Below, in pieces: positions 1 through 23,183 of a DNA stretch of 64,000 nucleotides. The notes beneath the pieces were generated by a model. The model saw only the letters and a program-made list of their open reading frames with translations. It made no database searches and had not been told where the DNA came from. This DNA comes from Cruorifilaria tuberocauda (taxonomy: Eukaryota > Nematoda > Chromadorea > Rhabditida > Onchocercidae), in contig JABVXU010000153.1 in the NCBI GenBank assembly GCA_013365365.1, positions 50,384 to 114,383 on the forward strand, in the 5' to 3' direction. The translations under genes and the position numbers were made by a program. Positions within the stretch are counted from its first letter, which is position 1. Each line of letters begins with the position of its first letter.

Positions 1-241
1 TTATTAAGGTTAATTAAGTGATAAGGCATTAAGTGATAAGGAGTTTATATGTAAAAAAAGATTAGATGAAAAAATTTTTAGTTTTAATTATTTAATAAAA
101 TAGTACGGTAGGTATTTAAGGAATAAAAATTTGAACAAAAAATTAAATCTGTCAAGTTAATTTCTGCAAATTTTGTAAAACAAATAGATCTGCATGAATC
201 ATAATTTCTATGAGTTATTTAAAATTTTATAATGAAATCAG
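1..241 (+). other. ace-1: Intron of ace-1 (3' part)
   Basis: AT-rich sequence with stops in all frames, ending in an ATCAG acceptor just before the first ace-1 exon in view. I see no earlier exon here. Confidence 0.6.
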
Positions 242-976
242 AAATCCGAATAAAAATCCGGATGGGACATATACACCGGATGTTTGGCCAAAGTATACAC
301 AAACAACTATGGAATATATGAATTTAACCATAGAATCAGATTATTACACTGGTGCATCACGTATTGGTACTGGACCAAGAAGGAAACAGTGCTCTTTCTG
401 GAAGAAAATTTTACCAAATTTAATGGCTGCTGTGGGTTAGGCTTTTAAAATCTCTTTTTACTTACAAAATTTTTTCTGTTTACTTACTTTTTTCATGCTA
501 CGAAAAAAAGCTTTCAACTTATATTCAGTAATAATAATTCAAGTATTTTTTATGATAATTATTAAAAAGTAATAATGGTTCTTGTGAATTCTGAATTTCC
601 CAATCTTTTCAAACATTATACAAAAAGCCTAAAATTGATTCGTTGTTATAAATTGTACAAAAAGCCTAAAATTGATTCGTTATTATAAATTGCAAAAAAA
701 GCCTAAAATTGATTCGTTATTATAAATTGCAAAAAAAGCCTAAAATTGATTCGTTGTTATAAATTGCAAAAAAAGCCTAAAATTGATTTACTATTGTAAT
801 TTAGATTAATCCATCATAATTTGTTTACAGCCGATACCGGCGATCAGGTAATGCGTTGGAAACAGGAGATGAACCGCTGGGAGAATGAATACATTGTTGA
901 TTGGCAACTTCACTTTGAACAGTATAAAAAATATCAAGCATATCGGTATGCTGATTCGGAAAACGGTCAATGTTAA
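242..976 (+). CDS. ace-1: Acetylcholinesterase, class A (ACE-1-like), last two exons; 5' part outside window
   Basis: Two exons fit, 242-435 and 831-976, stop TAA at 974-976. The first encodes the end of the esterase fold: an NPN turn, VWPKYT, EYMNL with a sequon (NLT), GPRRKQC with a conserved Cys, then FWKKILPNLMAAV. The second encodes a classic T-peptide (tryptophan amphiphilic tetramerisation tail) with regularly spaced Trp and aromatic residues (RWKQEM..RW..DWQ.HFEQY) and a C-terminal Cys. In cholinesterases this tail forms an amphipathic helix for oligomerisation and anchoring, and the Cys makes an interchain disulphide. The splice 435/831 joins in phase (G|CC, Ala) and reads AAVADTGD. 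The enzyme hydrolyses acetylcholine at synapses. The catalytic triad exons lie to the left. A tail of this kind marks the ace-1 class rather than the GPI-anchored ace-2 class. Identity is secure; only the precise acceptor at 240-241 is less certain. Confidence 0.9.
621..795 (+). repeat. 37-bp tandem repeat in ace-1 intron
   Basis: The GCCT core recurs at 627, 664, 701, 738 and 775, an exact 37-bp spacing, inside the last ace-1 intron. The unit contains AAAAGCCTAAAATTGATTCG and TATAAATTG. Copies differ at only a few bases, so the expansion looks recent. Confidence 0.9.
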
Positions 977-1035
977 GACTATCCGGTTTGCACGAGAGCG
1001 GTCAATGTTAAGACTATCCGGTTTACAGGAGAGCG
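966..1035 (+). repeat. 35-bp direct duplication over the ace-1 stop codon
   Basis: GTCAATGTTAAGACTATCCG occurs at 966 and again at 1001. The two 35-bp copies differ at about three bases. The first copy contains the final Gln-Cys-stop of ace-1; the second lies in the 3' UTR. Since 35 is not a multiple of three, the second copy is out of frame with the first. Confidence 0.9.
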
Positions 1036-3955
1036 GTCATTTCTACCTGATTTGCAAGAAGCCAGAAATTCCCATTCTCTTCTTGTTTTCTCATTCATCC
1101 GGAAGGAAGAATGCAACAAGTTGAATCGAGATTTCTCAAAGCATTTGAAACTTTGCAAAAAAAAAAATTTTAACTAAGAAAATTAATATATTTTAAAAAT
1201 TAATAGTTGAGAAATTTTCTTCCTTCCAAATTCTCTCAATCTTTCTTCTTCCTTTCAATCTGATACATTCCATATGAGAATACTGCTGGCCTAATTTTAT
1301 TTTCTATCATTTAAACTTATTTGTCAGTTACTTTGAATTGAAATTTGACAATAATTACTCTCAGTTGAAGTAAATAATCCGAACAAGCGATAAATTTAAA
1401 AATCAATCAATAGCAATATAAAAAAGATTTAATGAAATCTTTTAATCGGACGATTATTTATTGTATCGTTTAAATATTACTTAAATTACAAAAAGAGAAA
1501 AGTTAAAAGATAAGAAAAGATATTTTTACTTAAAAAAAAAAACTTAAATTTTAAGAATCGAAAGAAAATAGTTTGTTAAAAATTTGAATTTGAAAGATCG
1601 AATGAAAATAATTTGTTGATTTTATATTCTTCGGATCAATTCGTCACTTATGAAATGTGCGAATTTTTGATCAACTTAACTGCTATCTTAATTTAAACTT
1701 TTTTGAAATGAGTTAAAACAGTGTTACTTTTTGCTACCTCATTCCTTACTTTTAGAAATAATAACTTAATAGAGAAATAACTTATAGAAAATAACTTAAT
1801 TACGAACAAATATGACAGATGATAGTTCATGTTTGAATATTGAAAATAATTAATTACTTATAATAAGCCTTCTGATGTCTGTATTTTTGATATTTAAATT
1901 ATTATATGTTCAATATTTACTTATTAATTTTTATTTATTGTGCTTTTTTTTTTGTCTTGACCAATTGATACTCTCTTCTTTTACAGTTAATTTAATTGGT
2001 TGATGAATAAGCATGATACAGGTGATATCATTCATGATCGTTGAGGTGAAATATCAAATTTATTGAGTATGAATTATTCTGCTTCATGTAAACTTAATTA
2101 TTTTCAGAGTGATTTTATTATACAAGTAGATTTTAAGGTAAAATGTGAACTTCAACTTTAGAGAAACATTGTTTACAATATGATAACTATGATAGTGATA
2201 ATAGGAAACAGTACCAACAGATATTTTGTTGTTTTTTTTTTTTTTTTTTTTTTGTAGAACTTACAAATATTTACTTTTAGAAATTTTGTTTTGGTGTTTT
2301 AAACAAACATGAAACAAGGTTTAATTTTTTTGAAAGTAAATTTGCATATAATATTGTTGTAGAATTTGACAGTACAAGTTTTAACTTGTTTTTTACTCTA
2401 TCTTCTGTAAGAGATGTTTATTGATAATTTTTAGTGATAAAATATACTGTTGAATAATATCATGTTGAAAAGGCTTTGTTATCTCTTCTTATCACTGAAA
2501 CGGGTTCAAGCATTAAATGATAAATTAGAAATAGTGGTAATGACGAATTATGATCGGACACTGATAAGCTTTTATTTTTGGTGATTGAATTACAGTTTTG
2601 CAAACTTATTCGTTCTACTTCATCGAACTCTGTTATTACTTTCAGATTTATATTCAGTTAGTATCATCTATCAGTAGGTTTAAAATAGATGAAAAGTAAT
2701 TTTTTGTCCTATCAGATTTTATTTGGTTGAAGGAAAATTCTAGAAATTACTTTTCTAAACCTTTTCTAAACCTGGAAAGAAATTATCTCTCTAAAAACTC
2801 TTTAGAAGACAAGAAATCAAAGTTTAAAACTACCAGTGCTTTCTTGGACATGACGAAACTTTTTGATGTAATCATTTTGAACGGAAGATATTGTAAATTA
2901 CGGTAGAGATACCAGGCCATGATATCATTTGACAGGTTGCAAAGACTTATACTAGCATCGACAAAAAGGGGACAAGCTCTAACTTTGCCAAAGCCAAAAG
3001 AAAAGTTGGATTTCGATCGAGTATTCTTTACTCCATATGGGTGTAATAAACCAACGATAAATGGTGGATCGTTTGTGATAGAACCATGAGATGTATTTGG
3101 TGTTATCGGTGCAAGGTAAGGGTAAGTCGACTATAGTGATAGTGAAATTTGAAATTTAAAACTCCAATTAAATGTTTTGAATATGTACAATTGAATCATA
3201 TAGCAATGTTTACTATTATTAGCTGATTAAATTAATGAGCAAAGAAAAAGTAGCACCGTAACTGGCATATTTCTTTCGTTTTTTTTTTTTTTTTGTTATT
3301 TTAAATTTTAGAGCAAATAATAATTTAAATAATATATTTTCCATTAATGGAAATCATGAGACATCCAACAAGCATCATATCAACGAAAAAAAAAAGATGG
3401 CAGAAATAGAAGAGACAAAGGCAGTTTATATAAAAAAAAAAAGAATAATTAAAGGTATCACAAATCAAACCATGAAAGATAGTAAAACAAAAAAAAAATA
3501 TTTTAATTTTTTAAATTAAAATTTTCTATTTCAAAATTTATTCTATGGAAATTAATTCATTGATAGAAAGTGAAAAATAGAGAAGAAAAAAGAAGTTTAA
3601 AGTTTTATGCGAATAAACTTTTTTGAAATTTTAAAAAATTTAATTTTAGCTTATTCAGCAAAATACCGAAACATAACTTCTTCTTAATCTAACTAAAATT
3701 TATTGTAAGGCAGTGCAATAAAAAAAAGAAAACATTTCAAACAGAATAAAAAAGAAGAATGAAATTTTTTAAAAAATAATTTTACAATTAAATGCCATTT
3801 TAAAAAGAAAGATAACTAATCGGCAGCATTTATATTAATTAAGCAGTATGTGTTGATATTTGTTGTTGTTTATCCCTTCTTCTCAATTTGATTTTTTGCT
3901 TTTTTCTCTCAAATTGGCCCCTTATATTTTCAAAAATGTTTTTTTTTCCTGAATG
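977..3955. other. Intergenic region between ace-1 and let-2 (convergent 3' ends)
   Basis: It holds the ace-1 3' UTR, homopolymer runs (poly-T at about 2228-2253), one doubtful exon at 2935-3089, and the let-2 3' UTR. For let-2 (minus strand) the nearest AATAAA-type signal is TTTATT on the plus strand at about 3699-3704, roughly 250 nt past the stop. Nothing else is supported. Confidence 0.6.
2935..3089 (+). CDS. Possible terminal exon of an unrecognised gene
   Basis: After a plausible acceptor (ATTTGACAG, ending 2934) one frame stays open for 50 codons to TGA at 3087-3089. The peptide is balanced and not low-complexity, with pieces such as TKRGQALTLPKPKEK and DFDRVFFTPYGCNKP, and it is less AT-rich than its surroundings. 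I do not recognise it and found no convincing partner exon. It may be a real last exon of a small secreted or regulatory protein, or chance. Confidence 0.25.
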
Positions 3956-15294
<11,339 letters not shown>

Positions 15295-15538
15295 TGCTAC
15301 CAGAATTTCCTATATAATATCACTGGAAAAATCATTTGAAAACTGTGAAGAGTTTATGGATGGAGAAGTAAAGAATTCTGACAAATATCGATGCAAATCA
15401 GATCTTTCGAGAGTTATATCAGATGTTTCGAGAGAAGAAGATTGATTATTTCCTTATTTCAAAAAGCATTTAATACGATCATCTAGTTGTTCTGTTCTAG
15501 CGTGGAATATTCCATCAAACTATCATTAGGTGTAGAAT

Positions 15539-15632
15539 AGGTGTAAAATAAATCTAAATGTACAAACCATCAGGTGTAGAATATATTTAAATGTACAAAT
15601 CTCCAGGTGTAGAATAAATTTAAATGTACAAA
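15539..15632. repeat. 33-bp imperfect tandem repeat upstream of let-2
   Basis: Three copies of a unit like AGGTGTAGAATAAATTTAAA + TGTACAAA, starting near 15539, 15572 and 15605. It lies about 245-340 bp upstream of the let-2 start codon, in the likely promoter. Confidence 0.75.
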
Positions 15633-15853
15633 AAAATTCCGTCCTATTCATGCAACTTCAGAGTATGAATCAGAATAGGTTATCTTAATTAAAAGGTCAA
15701 AACAAATGCGCACATTCTTAAACAATAAATGGTTTTGCTTGTTGTGTAAACTGTCGATAAAGCAAAATTTTGAGATTTCAATATTCAATTAATTCACACA
15801 TACATATATTTCAGTAATAATTTAAAAGCTTAAATTTGGAATTTTCTTTTTTC

Positions 15854-16084
15854 CATGAAGGTTTGATCCATATATTTCAGATCAACCATGAAGGTTTGAT
15901 CCATATATTTCAGATCAACCATGAAGGTTTGATTCATATATTTCAAATCAACCATAAAGGTTTGATCAATATATTTCAGATCAACCATAAAGGTTTGATT
16001 CATATATTTCAGATCAACCATGAGAGTTTGATCAATATATTTCAGATCAACCATGAAGGTTTGATCCATATATTTCAGATCAAC
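15854..16084. repeat. 33-bp x 7 tandem repeat upstream of let-2
   Basis: Seven 33-bp units with no indels (starts 15854, 15887, 15920, 15953, 15986, 16019, 16052). The consensus begins CATGAAGGTTTGATCCATAT and ends TTTCAGATCAAC. Because 33 is divisible by three, both strands stay open through it; those ORFs are artefacts of the repeat. It is 560-790 bp upstream of the let-2 start. Confidence 0.95.
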
Positions 16085-18170
16085 AATCTATCAATTCTGA
16101 TTTCAGATTTTGCAATCAGCTATTTAAATGAGCTAATTACGCAATCTTTTATTATTGTATTATAATCAACGACCAATAGATAAAAGAATATGCTTCCATA
16201 ACTTATATTAAATCGAAAATGCTATGCAGTATCATTTACTTGTTATCACCGTTTTTCCTGCTCTTATCAGGAAGCAATCTACCGTTAGCAGCTATTCATC
16301 TGCTTCGATGGTCTGATAAATGATAAAATAGATTGAAAGAGGAAGCCATCTGTTGTGATAATTTCAAAAACACAGCCAATCGTTTTTCTTCTTTTTTACT
16401 GTTTTCCCGAAATTTGTAGCAAAAATTCGAGAATGAAGCCAGCTGTTACCAAACGATAAATTTACTCTCACAATTTTCCATATGTTTTTTTTTTTTAAAC
16501 TTTTGTATTTGATATTTTTTAATATTAATGGACTACTACTACCCATACTATATAACATTAATCAACTTAATAAGCATATCAATCAAGAGATGATCTATCA
16601 TAAAATTTATTAATTGATGTGATCATTATTAATCTATTCACTGTTTCCATATGTAAATAGAATTATTTATATCAATCTTTAAAAAGTACTTATAAGTATT
16701 TGATGTAAAAAAAAAGGAAATTGAAAAACTTCTTTAAAGTAAAACTGTAAACAGTAATATCAAATAGTAACATAGTCGTATTAATATATAAATAAAATTT
16801 CTAAGTAACAGTAGTATTAAAAATTAATAAGACAGTAATAATAGTAACAGTATATAAATAAAAATAAAATTTATAAGTAACAGTAGTATTAATAATTAAT
16901 AAGACAGTAATAATAGTAATAGTAATTAAACAGTAATATTATTGTCGCAATAAATTCATAATAAAATTTGCAGAAGTGATTTAAAAGAATGTTTGAAAGA
17001 GATTTTCGTTGATCAATTGATGATTACTGTTTAATCTTTTTTTAGCCCTTAGGCGATGATTAATTTTTGAGTAAAATTTTGAGTAAAAAGTAAATTTTTA
17101 AGTAGTCTTCATGCCATCGAAACATTTAAATGACACAAATTTATTTAGATATTAAAGGATAAATTATAATAATTACGAAGGATTGATAAAAGGATAAGAT
17201 AAAAGAGTTTTTTTAATTATTACTGAATGAAATGAAAATATTTTCGTATTATTCAATTTTACCTAAAATACCTAAATTATGCAAATGAAATGAGTTTTTT
17301 TTTCAGATTCATCACAACATATCAAATATATTTTACTTTAATTCTTACTCTAATCATCATTTATCTTATACATATTACTTTAATTCTTATTCGAATTATT
17401 AGTTATCTTATTTCTTTCGTCTTTTTCTAACAAAAAAAATAAAAACTTTTTTTTTTGCTTTAAACAAATGGAAGTTATAATATCCTCATTCTCACATATC
17501 ATTTTTTTCTATGTGAAAATAAAACGGTTAATTTTATTCCGATGAATTTCTCGAAATTTATCACTTTTTTTTTGCAATGTATATCATTTATAAACTGTGA
17601 TACAGTGTAAATTTTGAATAGTTTTCAAATTTAAATTTAACAATTATCAATTCTATTTAATTTAAATTTAAGAATTATCAAATAACCAGATTTACAGTAC
17701 AAAGTAATTTAATTTTTTAAATTTAAATTAATCTTATGGAAAATGCAATAGCTAATTAATTATTTGTAGCAGTAAAATTTGTGTGCTAGTTATTGCAATA
17801 ATAAAATTATATAATTTATTTAAGTAAAAGTAATAAATTAATATAAATGCTTAGCTACAACTTCAAACCTATTAAAAATATTCATGAAACTAATTTTTAT
17901 TCCTTTTTTTTCTTTAATTTCTACAAACTGCGCTTAAATATCATTGACCAACAAATCATTATTATAATGACAATTATTAAAGACAAAAGAATTGTAAAAT
18001 ATTTAATTCATGAGCATTACATGAACGAGTATACTTGAAAGCTTCTTCAAAATTTTAATTTTAATTATTTAATCACTTAATTATTTAATTGATTAAATTT
18101 AAGAACCATTATTTAATTATAATTAAATATTTTTTTTTCTGAATACTTTTAATAGTTGAAATTTTTTGCA

Positions 18171-18328
18171 AAAATTAGATGAAATAAATTAATTGAAATT
18201 CATATCAAAATTAAATTTTTAAATAAACTCTCTAAAATTATTTAAGATCAAAATTAGATGAAATAAATTAATTGAGATTCATATCAAAATTAAATTTTTA
18301 AATAAACTCTCTAAAATTATTTAAGATC
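18171..18328. repeat. 79-bp direct duplication
   Basis: AAAATTAGATGAAATAAATT begins at 18171 and again at 18250. The two 79-bp units are almost identical (ATTGAAATTC versus ATTGAGATTC). Confidence 0.9.
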
Positions 18329-18629
18329 AGTCAATCGATTTAAATCATATTCATCTAATTGAGATTGGTGTATGAAGCGTTGAAATGTTAAATGTTACAC
18401 ACAAATGGTTCACGGTACCAAGAACGAGAACAGTTGTCATTTAAGTGTAGAAGGAAACGAAGATAAATAGGTCTCTCAAATATTATCATAGATGCGAGAA
18501 AGTTTTTAGTTGTTATTTTTATCGTTATTGCTTTATTTCGTAATAGTAATTTAATTCAAGAAATCAATAGGTTATTTTTAATTTAAATTTAAAATTTCCC
18601 ATTTTAAGCTTATTTTATATAACAGAAAA

Positions 18630-18634
<5 letters not shown>

Positions 18635-18663
<29 letters not shown>
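18635..18663. repeat. (CA)n microsatellite
   Basis: Uninterrupted AC/CA dinucleotide run of about 14 units. Confidence 0.95.
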
Positions 18664-19435
18664 CATGATATGATATGAATATTTCATGATAATTATTGCA
18701 GAATTAAAATTTAAAAATTCATTTACTGTTAATAGAGTATTAAAATAATAATACAAAGGAATGTTTTAGATGAATGCATGAATTTCAATTTCTATTCATA
18801 CCTGTATTGTTTTAGGTTTAGTGGTTAATTAAACGGTTTTCAATTATTTCATTGATAAGTTTTTTTTTTTGATATCAGAATGATAAAATGGAACTTTCTA
18901 GTTATGTCTGCTAAAATGAAACATAAAAGAATTCGACGGTCAGTTGAATTCATTTGTGATGCAATTTACAACAACTTTAGCTTTAGCCATTCTCTGTCAA
19001 TCCTCCCAAATGTTTTAAAATAACTATTAAATAGCTAATTACTAAAATTGATTTCTTAAATATTACTTATTTGAAGCAAAAATACTTCACTAATAACCTG
19101 TATTCACTATTTTTATTGAGGAGAAAATTTCTCAATGCTCGGCTTAAATTTTAAAATTTGCATAATAAACAATATATTCATTTGTAAAGAACTTTTGGAA
19201 TTACTTCTGCTCCAGTTTGCTTTAGTAAGTTTCGCAAAGGGTGTAAAAGCTAATTAATTATTATAATATTTATAAAATTCATTATTAACTTTTCTACTAT
19301 TTTCTAGCTTATTAGTTGAAGAGAAGGAAAAGTTTAATAATTAAGAAAAGAACTGAAATAGAGAATAGAGTTTTTATTCTAGTATTATCCTAGTATTCAT
19401 AATCGTATTACAGTATTCATAATCTTATTCATATT

Positions 19436-19511
19436 GTTAATAAAGTATTAAAATAATAATATAAAGGAATCGTTTAGATGAATGCATGAATTTAATAATT
19501 CATGCATTCAT
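19436..19511. repeat. Dispersed repeat ending in a 15-bp-stem palindrome
   Basis: 19436-19493 closely resembles 18731-18788: AGTATTAAAATAATAATA, then AAGGAAT, then TTTAGATGAATGCATGAATT. In this copy an arm is added, giving a hairpin at 19478-19511 with arms ATGAATGCATGAATT and AATTCATGCATTCAT around TAAT. Confidence 0.75.
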
Positions 19512-21003
19512 TTTAAAAATGACATTTATATCTAAAATTATATCTAAAAGAGAGCATGAATTTAATAATTATTCATTTAAGTATTCATAATCGCTTCACT
19601 ATAAAATCATGATTACTACAGAGTTAATTTTTTGTATAGTGATTAATTTTTCATGAACAAAAAGTAAAATAACAAAATGAGATCATTTAATAAATAAATA
19701 ATTTATCATTAAGGAAAGAAATAGAATAGAGCGCTTTTCAATTATTTGTAAGAATATTAGCGCCTAAGATAATTTTGATAAAGATACTTAAATATTTACT
19801 ATCTGTTACTTTATCAGTTAAGTAAGAGACTGTATCGATAGAACTAGAAATTTCATTCATTTCTCCTTTTAGCTGCTAAAAATTCTTTTAAAAATTAAAT
19901 TTTTGAATACAAAAAATAATTGCGAGTAAAAAGTAATCCGTATGTTTTACATTTAAAATTATTCTTTCAAAAGAAAATAAATTGAATTGTGAAATTTTGC
20001 TAAGAATAAAATATTTTTAAATTGCCTATTTTAAATTTCATTGCACGCCCACTATCATCAACCATTCATCATTTGTATTTTTTCCGCAAACATCGGACTT
20101 TGTGAAGCAAATCATTTATTTCAGCCTCATCAATTAAAGCCTAGCTGTACATTTACAAATGCAGCACTCTTCAGCTAGAAAGCATAGATACTGTAAGGCT
20201 GAAGTGAGCCAGAAAAAGCTAATTAATTACTGAGCTAAAATAAAATCTTCAAGTTAAAGATTTTTTTTTAATAGAATTTTCGAGAAATACCAAAAGTATT
20301 ATAATACTAATCGATTTGTTTGAAAAAATCTAAAAATTTTTATTCAAATTAGCATAAACTGCTAATTGAACACGCTTTCATCATTTCAATTGAAATGAAA
20401 TACTCAGAAATAATCATGATAATTGTAAAAAATCACGTTAATGAATTTTATTTAATCATAGTTACTGATTTAAAAACTTTTTGAATCAATGATATTGATC
20501 AAAGGTAAGTTAATTCAAGCGATCATTGAAACTTGAAAACGTCAATTCGTAGCAAAATCTAACCTTAACTTTTATGCTCAATTTATAAAAAGACAAAAAA
20601 TAAATTGAATTGAATATAAAGAAAGGATTCAAAATTAGTTTGAAAACTATTTAGTGAATAATGTCTCACTAAAATCTATGTGAATAAATTTCAGGTATTC
20701 ACAGTACATCAGAAAATCTTGATATAATCGATATTTCATCGATAGAAATCGATCAAAATTACAAGACGAAAAGATATAAATGGCAATGCCGTTTATATCT
20801 TGCTTTCATCTTTTTTTTTTGTCGAATCTAAACTTAGTAATCGATAAATATCATACTGATCGAAGAAATCTTATCAGTCTTACCGATCAGTTATTCCTAT
20901 TCAAAAGTAGCGATCATACAGAAAAAAATATTAGAATAATCTGATCGATAATTATTTCAAAACTGTTGTAAAATTTAAATGTAATTAATAAAAAGCACTA
21001 ACC

Positions 21004-21598
21004 GCATTACCTGTCCATATAAAGAATATCACTATAGTTGCGAATAAAAAGGGCCTGAAAAGATTATTTTTTATTAACGATTAATATTTTCAGCAATTTT
21101 TCTCTAGAAGTAGTAGTATTTCGAAAAATCAATAGTTTTGATGATATTTTAATAAAGCATAAAGTTCATTTAAAGTTTATTTAATTTTAATAGAGCATAA
21201 AGTTTACTTAATCAAAGTTTATTTAAGTGATATCTAATTTATATAAAAATAATGAATGTTTCTTGAAAATTTACATTTCGATTCGATAAAAATTTTCTTT
21301 TTCAATTAATATCAAATTTTAAAATAATATTCGAACAATGAAAAATTGGGCTCTTTTAATTTTATTAGTCAATTTTATCGCACTTTACCTATTCATTAGG
21401 TTTTAATGACTCATTCACTTAATTATACTAATTGGAATTTAAAGTTTATTGCTTCAGTAATCGATCTTAATCTAATGGATGATATAGTACAGTAAGAAAA
21501 TTTGTTGCTCATGCTGCAAGGTGATAAAGGTGATAAAAACAACGAGTGGGTGGGCAAATAGAACGGCCAAGCCAATTAAAATGATGAAGCACATGCCT
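21004..21598 (-). CDS. Exon-like islands with hydrophobic segments, minus strand, unassigned
   Basis: Two stretches look like exons on the minus strand. At about 21598, after the acceptor TTTTTACACCAG, a frame opens MCFIILIGLAVLFAHPLVV, which resembles a signal peptide or membrane helix. At 21057-21011, between CTTTTCAG and a GTAATG donor, one frame reads PFLFATIVIFFIWTG, also membrane-like. The reading phases do not join directly. I cannot say whether they belong together or to the 22-kb island. AT-rich DNA yields hydrophobic frames by chance, so this is a weak call. Confidence 0.2.
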
Positions 21599-22033
21599 GG
21601 TGTAAAAATACGGTAAAAAGAGGAACATGGATTAAAATTTCATGAAAATCAAAATCCATCAAAATTTTTTCATAATGAATTGCATGAGAAATCAGTTAGC
21701 TAAAGCATTTAACTAACAAGTTTTTAAATTTCGAGCAGAAAAAAAAATTGTCAGATAAAAATTCGGAATAATCAAAAACTTAATGTGATTTTTCATTAAC
21801 AAAGTGATAAAGATATCACTAATGCTTATTAAACAATTAAACAATAAGATTATAATAATTACGCAATTAAACAATAAAACTCTAACAACTAAATAGTTAA
21901 ATAATAAGATTCTAATAAATTTATTAATCTGTATTAATGCGGTTTTTCACTCAAATTTCATGGGGTGAAAAATTACTTTATTGGTAAATTTATCACCTAA
22001 AGTAAGTGCATTGAATAAATTTTATTGAAAAAC

Positions 22034-22223
22034 TAACCATAACGGTATCCTGAACCACGTCCTCATAGTTGATGAGGCGGGTCAGTGAATTGTTGCGCAA
22101 GTAAAGTGCGTATAATATGCCACAGACAGTTATTTGACGAGATAATTTTGAATTATTATATACGGTATCCGGAATATTGATACCGAATCCAAAAAATGGA
22201 GAATCGTAATTAGAAATGAAATT
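22034..22223 (-). CDS. Possible coding exon, unrecognised protein
   Basis: A minus-strand frame contains DSPFFGFGINIPDTVYNN, SRQITVCGILYALYLRNN and LTRLINYEDVVQDTVM, and stops at a good donor (ATG|gttagt). Base composition is less skewed than around it, and the peptide is balanced. The frame stays open upstream through a low-complexity charged stretch (KERKKERERE) that may be chance. I do not recognise a family. Confidence 0.3.
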
Positions 22224-22780
22224 ATCCGCTACTATATCTTCTTCCCTTTCTCTTTCTTTCTTTCTCTCTTTCCTTTTCCCTTCTTCGTGGTCCAAATCGT
22301 TGTGATATATTAAGCCGAACAATCAGTTGGACGCAGCTCAGGACGTAGCCCTGATAGTACCGCTACGCCTCGATAGCAAAACCACTGATCTAAGCAAAAC
22401 ATATCGTACATTACAAAATATCGCGAACATCTATCTATTTTGTAACTCTAAACTGCTTACTTATCCAACCGAAGTTAACTTTAGAATAGATATTCAGGTT
22501 AATTTTATATCACACTATGATATCACTTTCTACTTATACTATTACCTACGAACAATATTTGATTTACAAAGTAGTAAAATTAGAAGTAAATGATTTCAAT
22601 AGTAGTTCCATCAAAAAAGGTTACCTGAATATCAAAAAACTTATTTAAATCCAATATTAATTAAAATAGCAGTTTTTGGTCAATCATTCAGTAATTTAAA
22701 AAAAAATGAATATAATGCATTAAACTAATTATATGATTAGTCATTAGCTAATTAATGGAGACAATTATAAGATAATTTGA

Positions 22781-22802
22781 GAGAGAGAGAGAGAGAGAGA
22801 TA
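22781..22802. repeat. (GA)n microsatellite
   Basis: About ten GA units in intergenic DNA. Confidence 0.9.
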
Positions 22803-23135
22803 TCGTTCCTTCCACCTCTCCTTAGGTGTCATTTTCTTCATCCGATCAAGCAAGTAATATACAAAGAACTACTGTTGAAGCAAAAGGAGCAATACCCACA
22901 AGCTAGCAGTTGAAAGCAAATCAAAATGCTTCCTCTCTTTTCCTCCCCCTCTTCCCTCTTCATCACCTCATCTCAATCCTTCAATGCGAACTTCGATGGA
23001 TTATAAACTCCCCTTTTCGAACTTTTTCAATTTAACACTAAAATCTTAGTTCGAGAAGTTCGAAGGCGGAGTCTTAACTGTTCCAAACATTTGCATTTTT
23101 CTAGCTGTATTATAATACATACATATGTATGCCGA

Positions 23136-23139
<4 letters not shown>

Positions 23140-23179
<40 letters not shown>
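23140..23179. repeat. (TG)n microsatellite
   Basis: Twenty uninterrupted GT units. Confidence 0.95.

Positions 23180-23183
<4 letters not shown>

Noticed and set aside
15830..16165. Open frames on both strands encoding an 11-residue repeat (HEGLIHIFQIN and its reverse)
   Set aside because: They arise only because a 33-bp tandem repeat has no stop in these frames. No start context, splice partner or coding bias supports a protein.
22327..22593. Plus ORF of 88 codons
   Set aside because: Composition is that of AT-rich DNA and no splice or start context fits.
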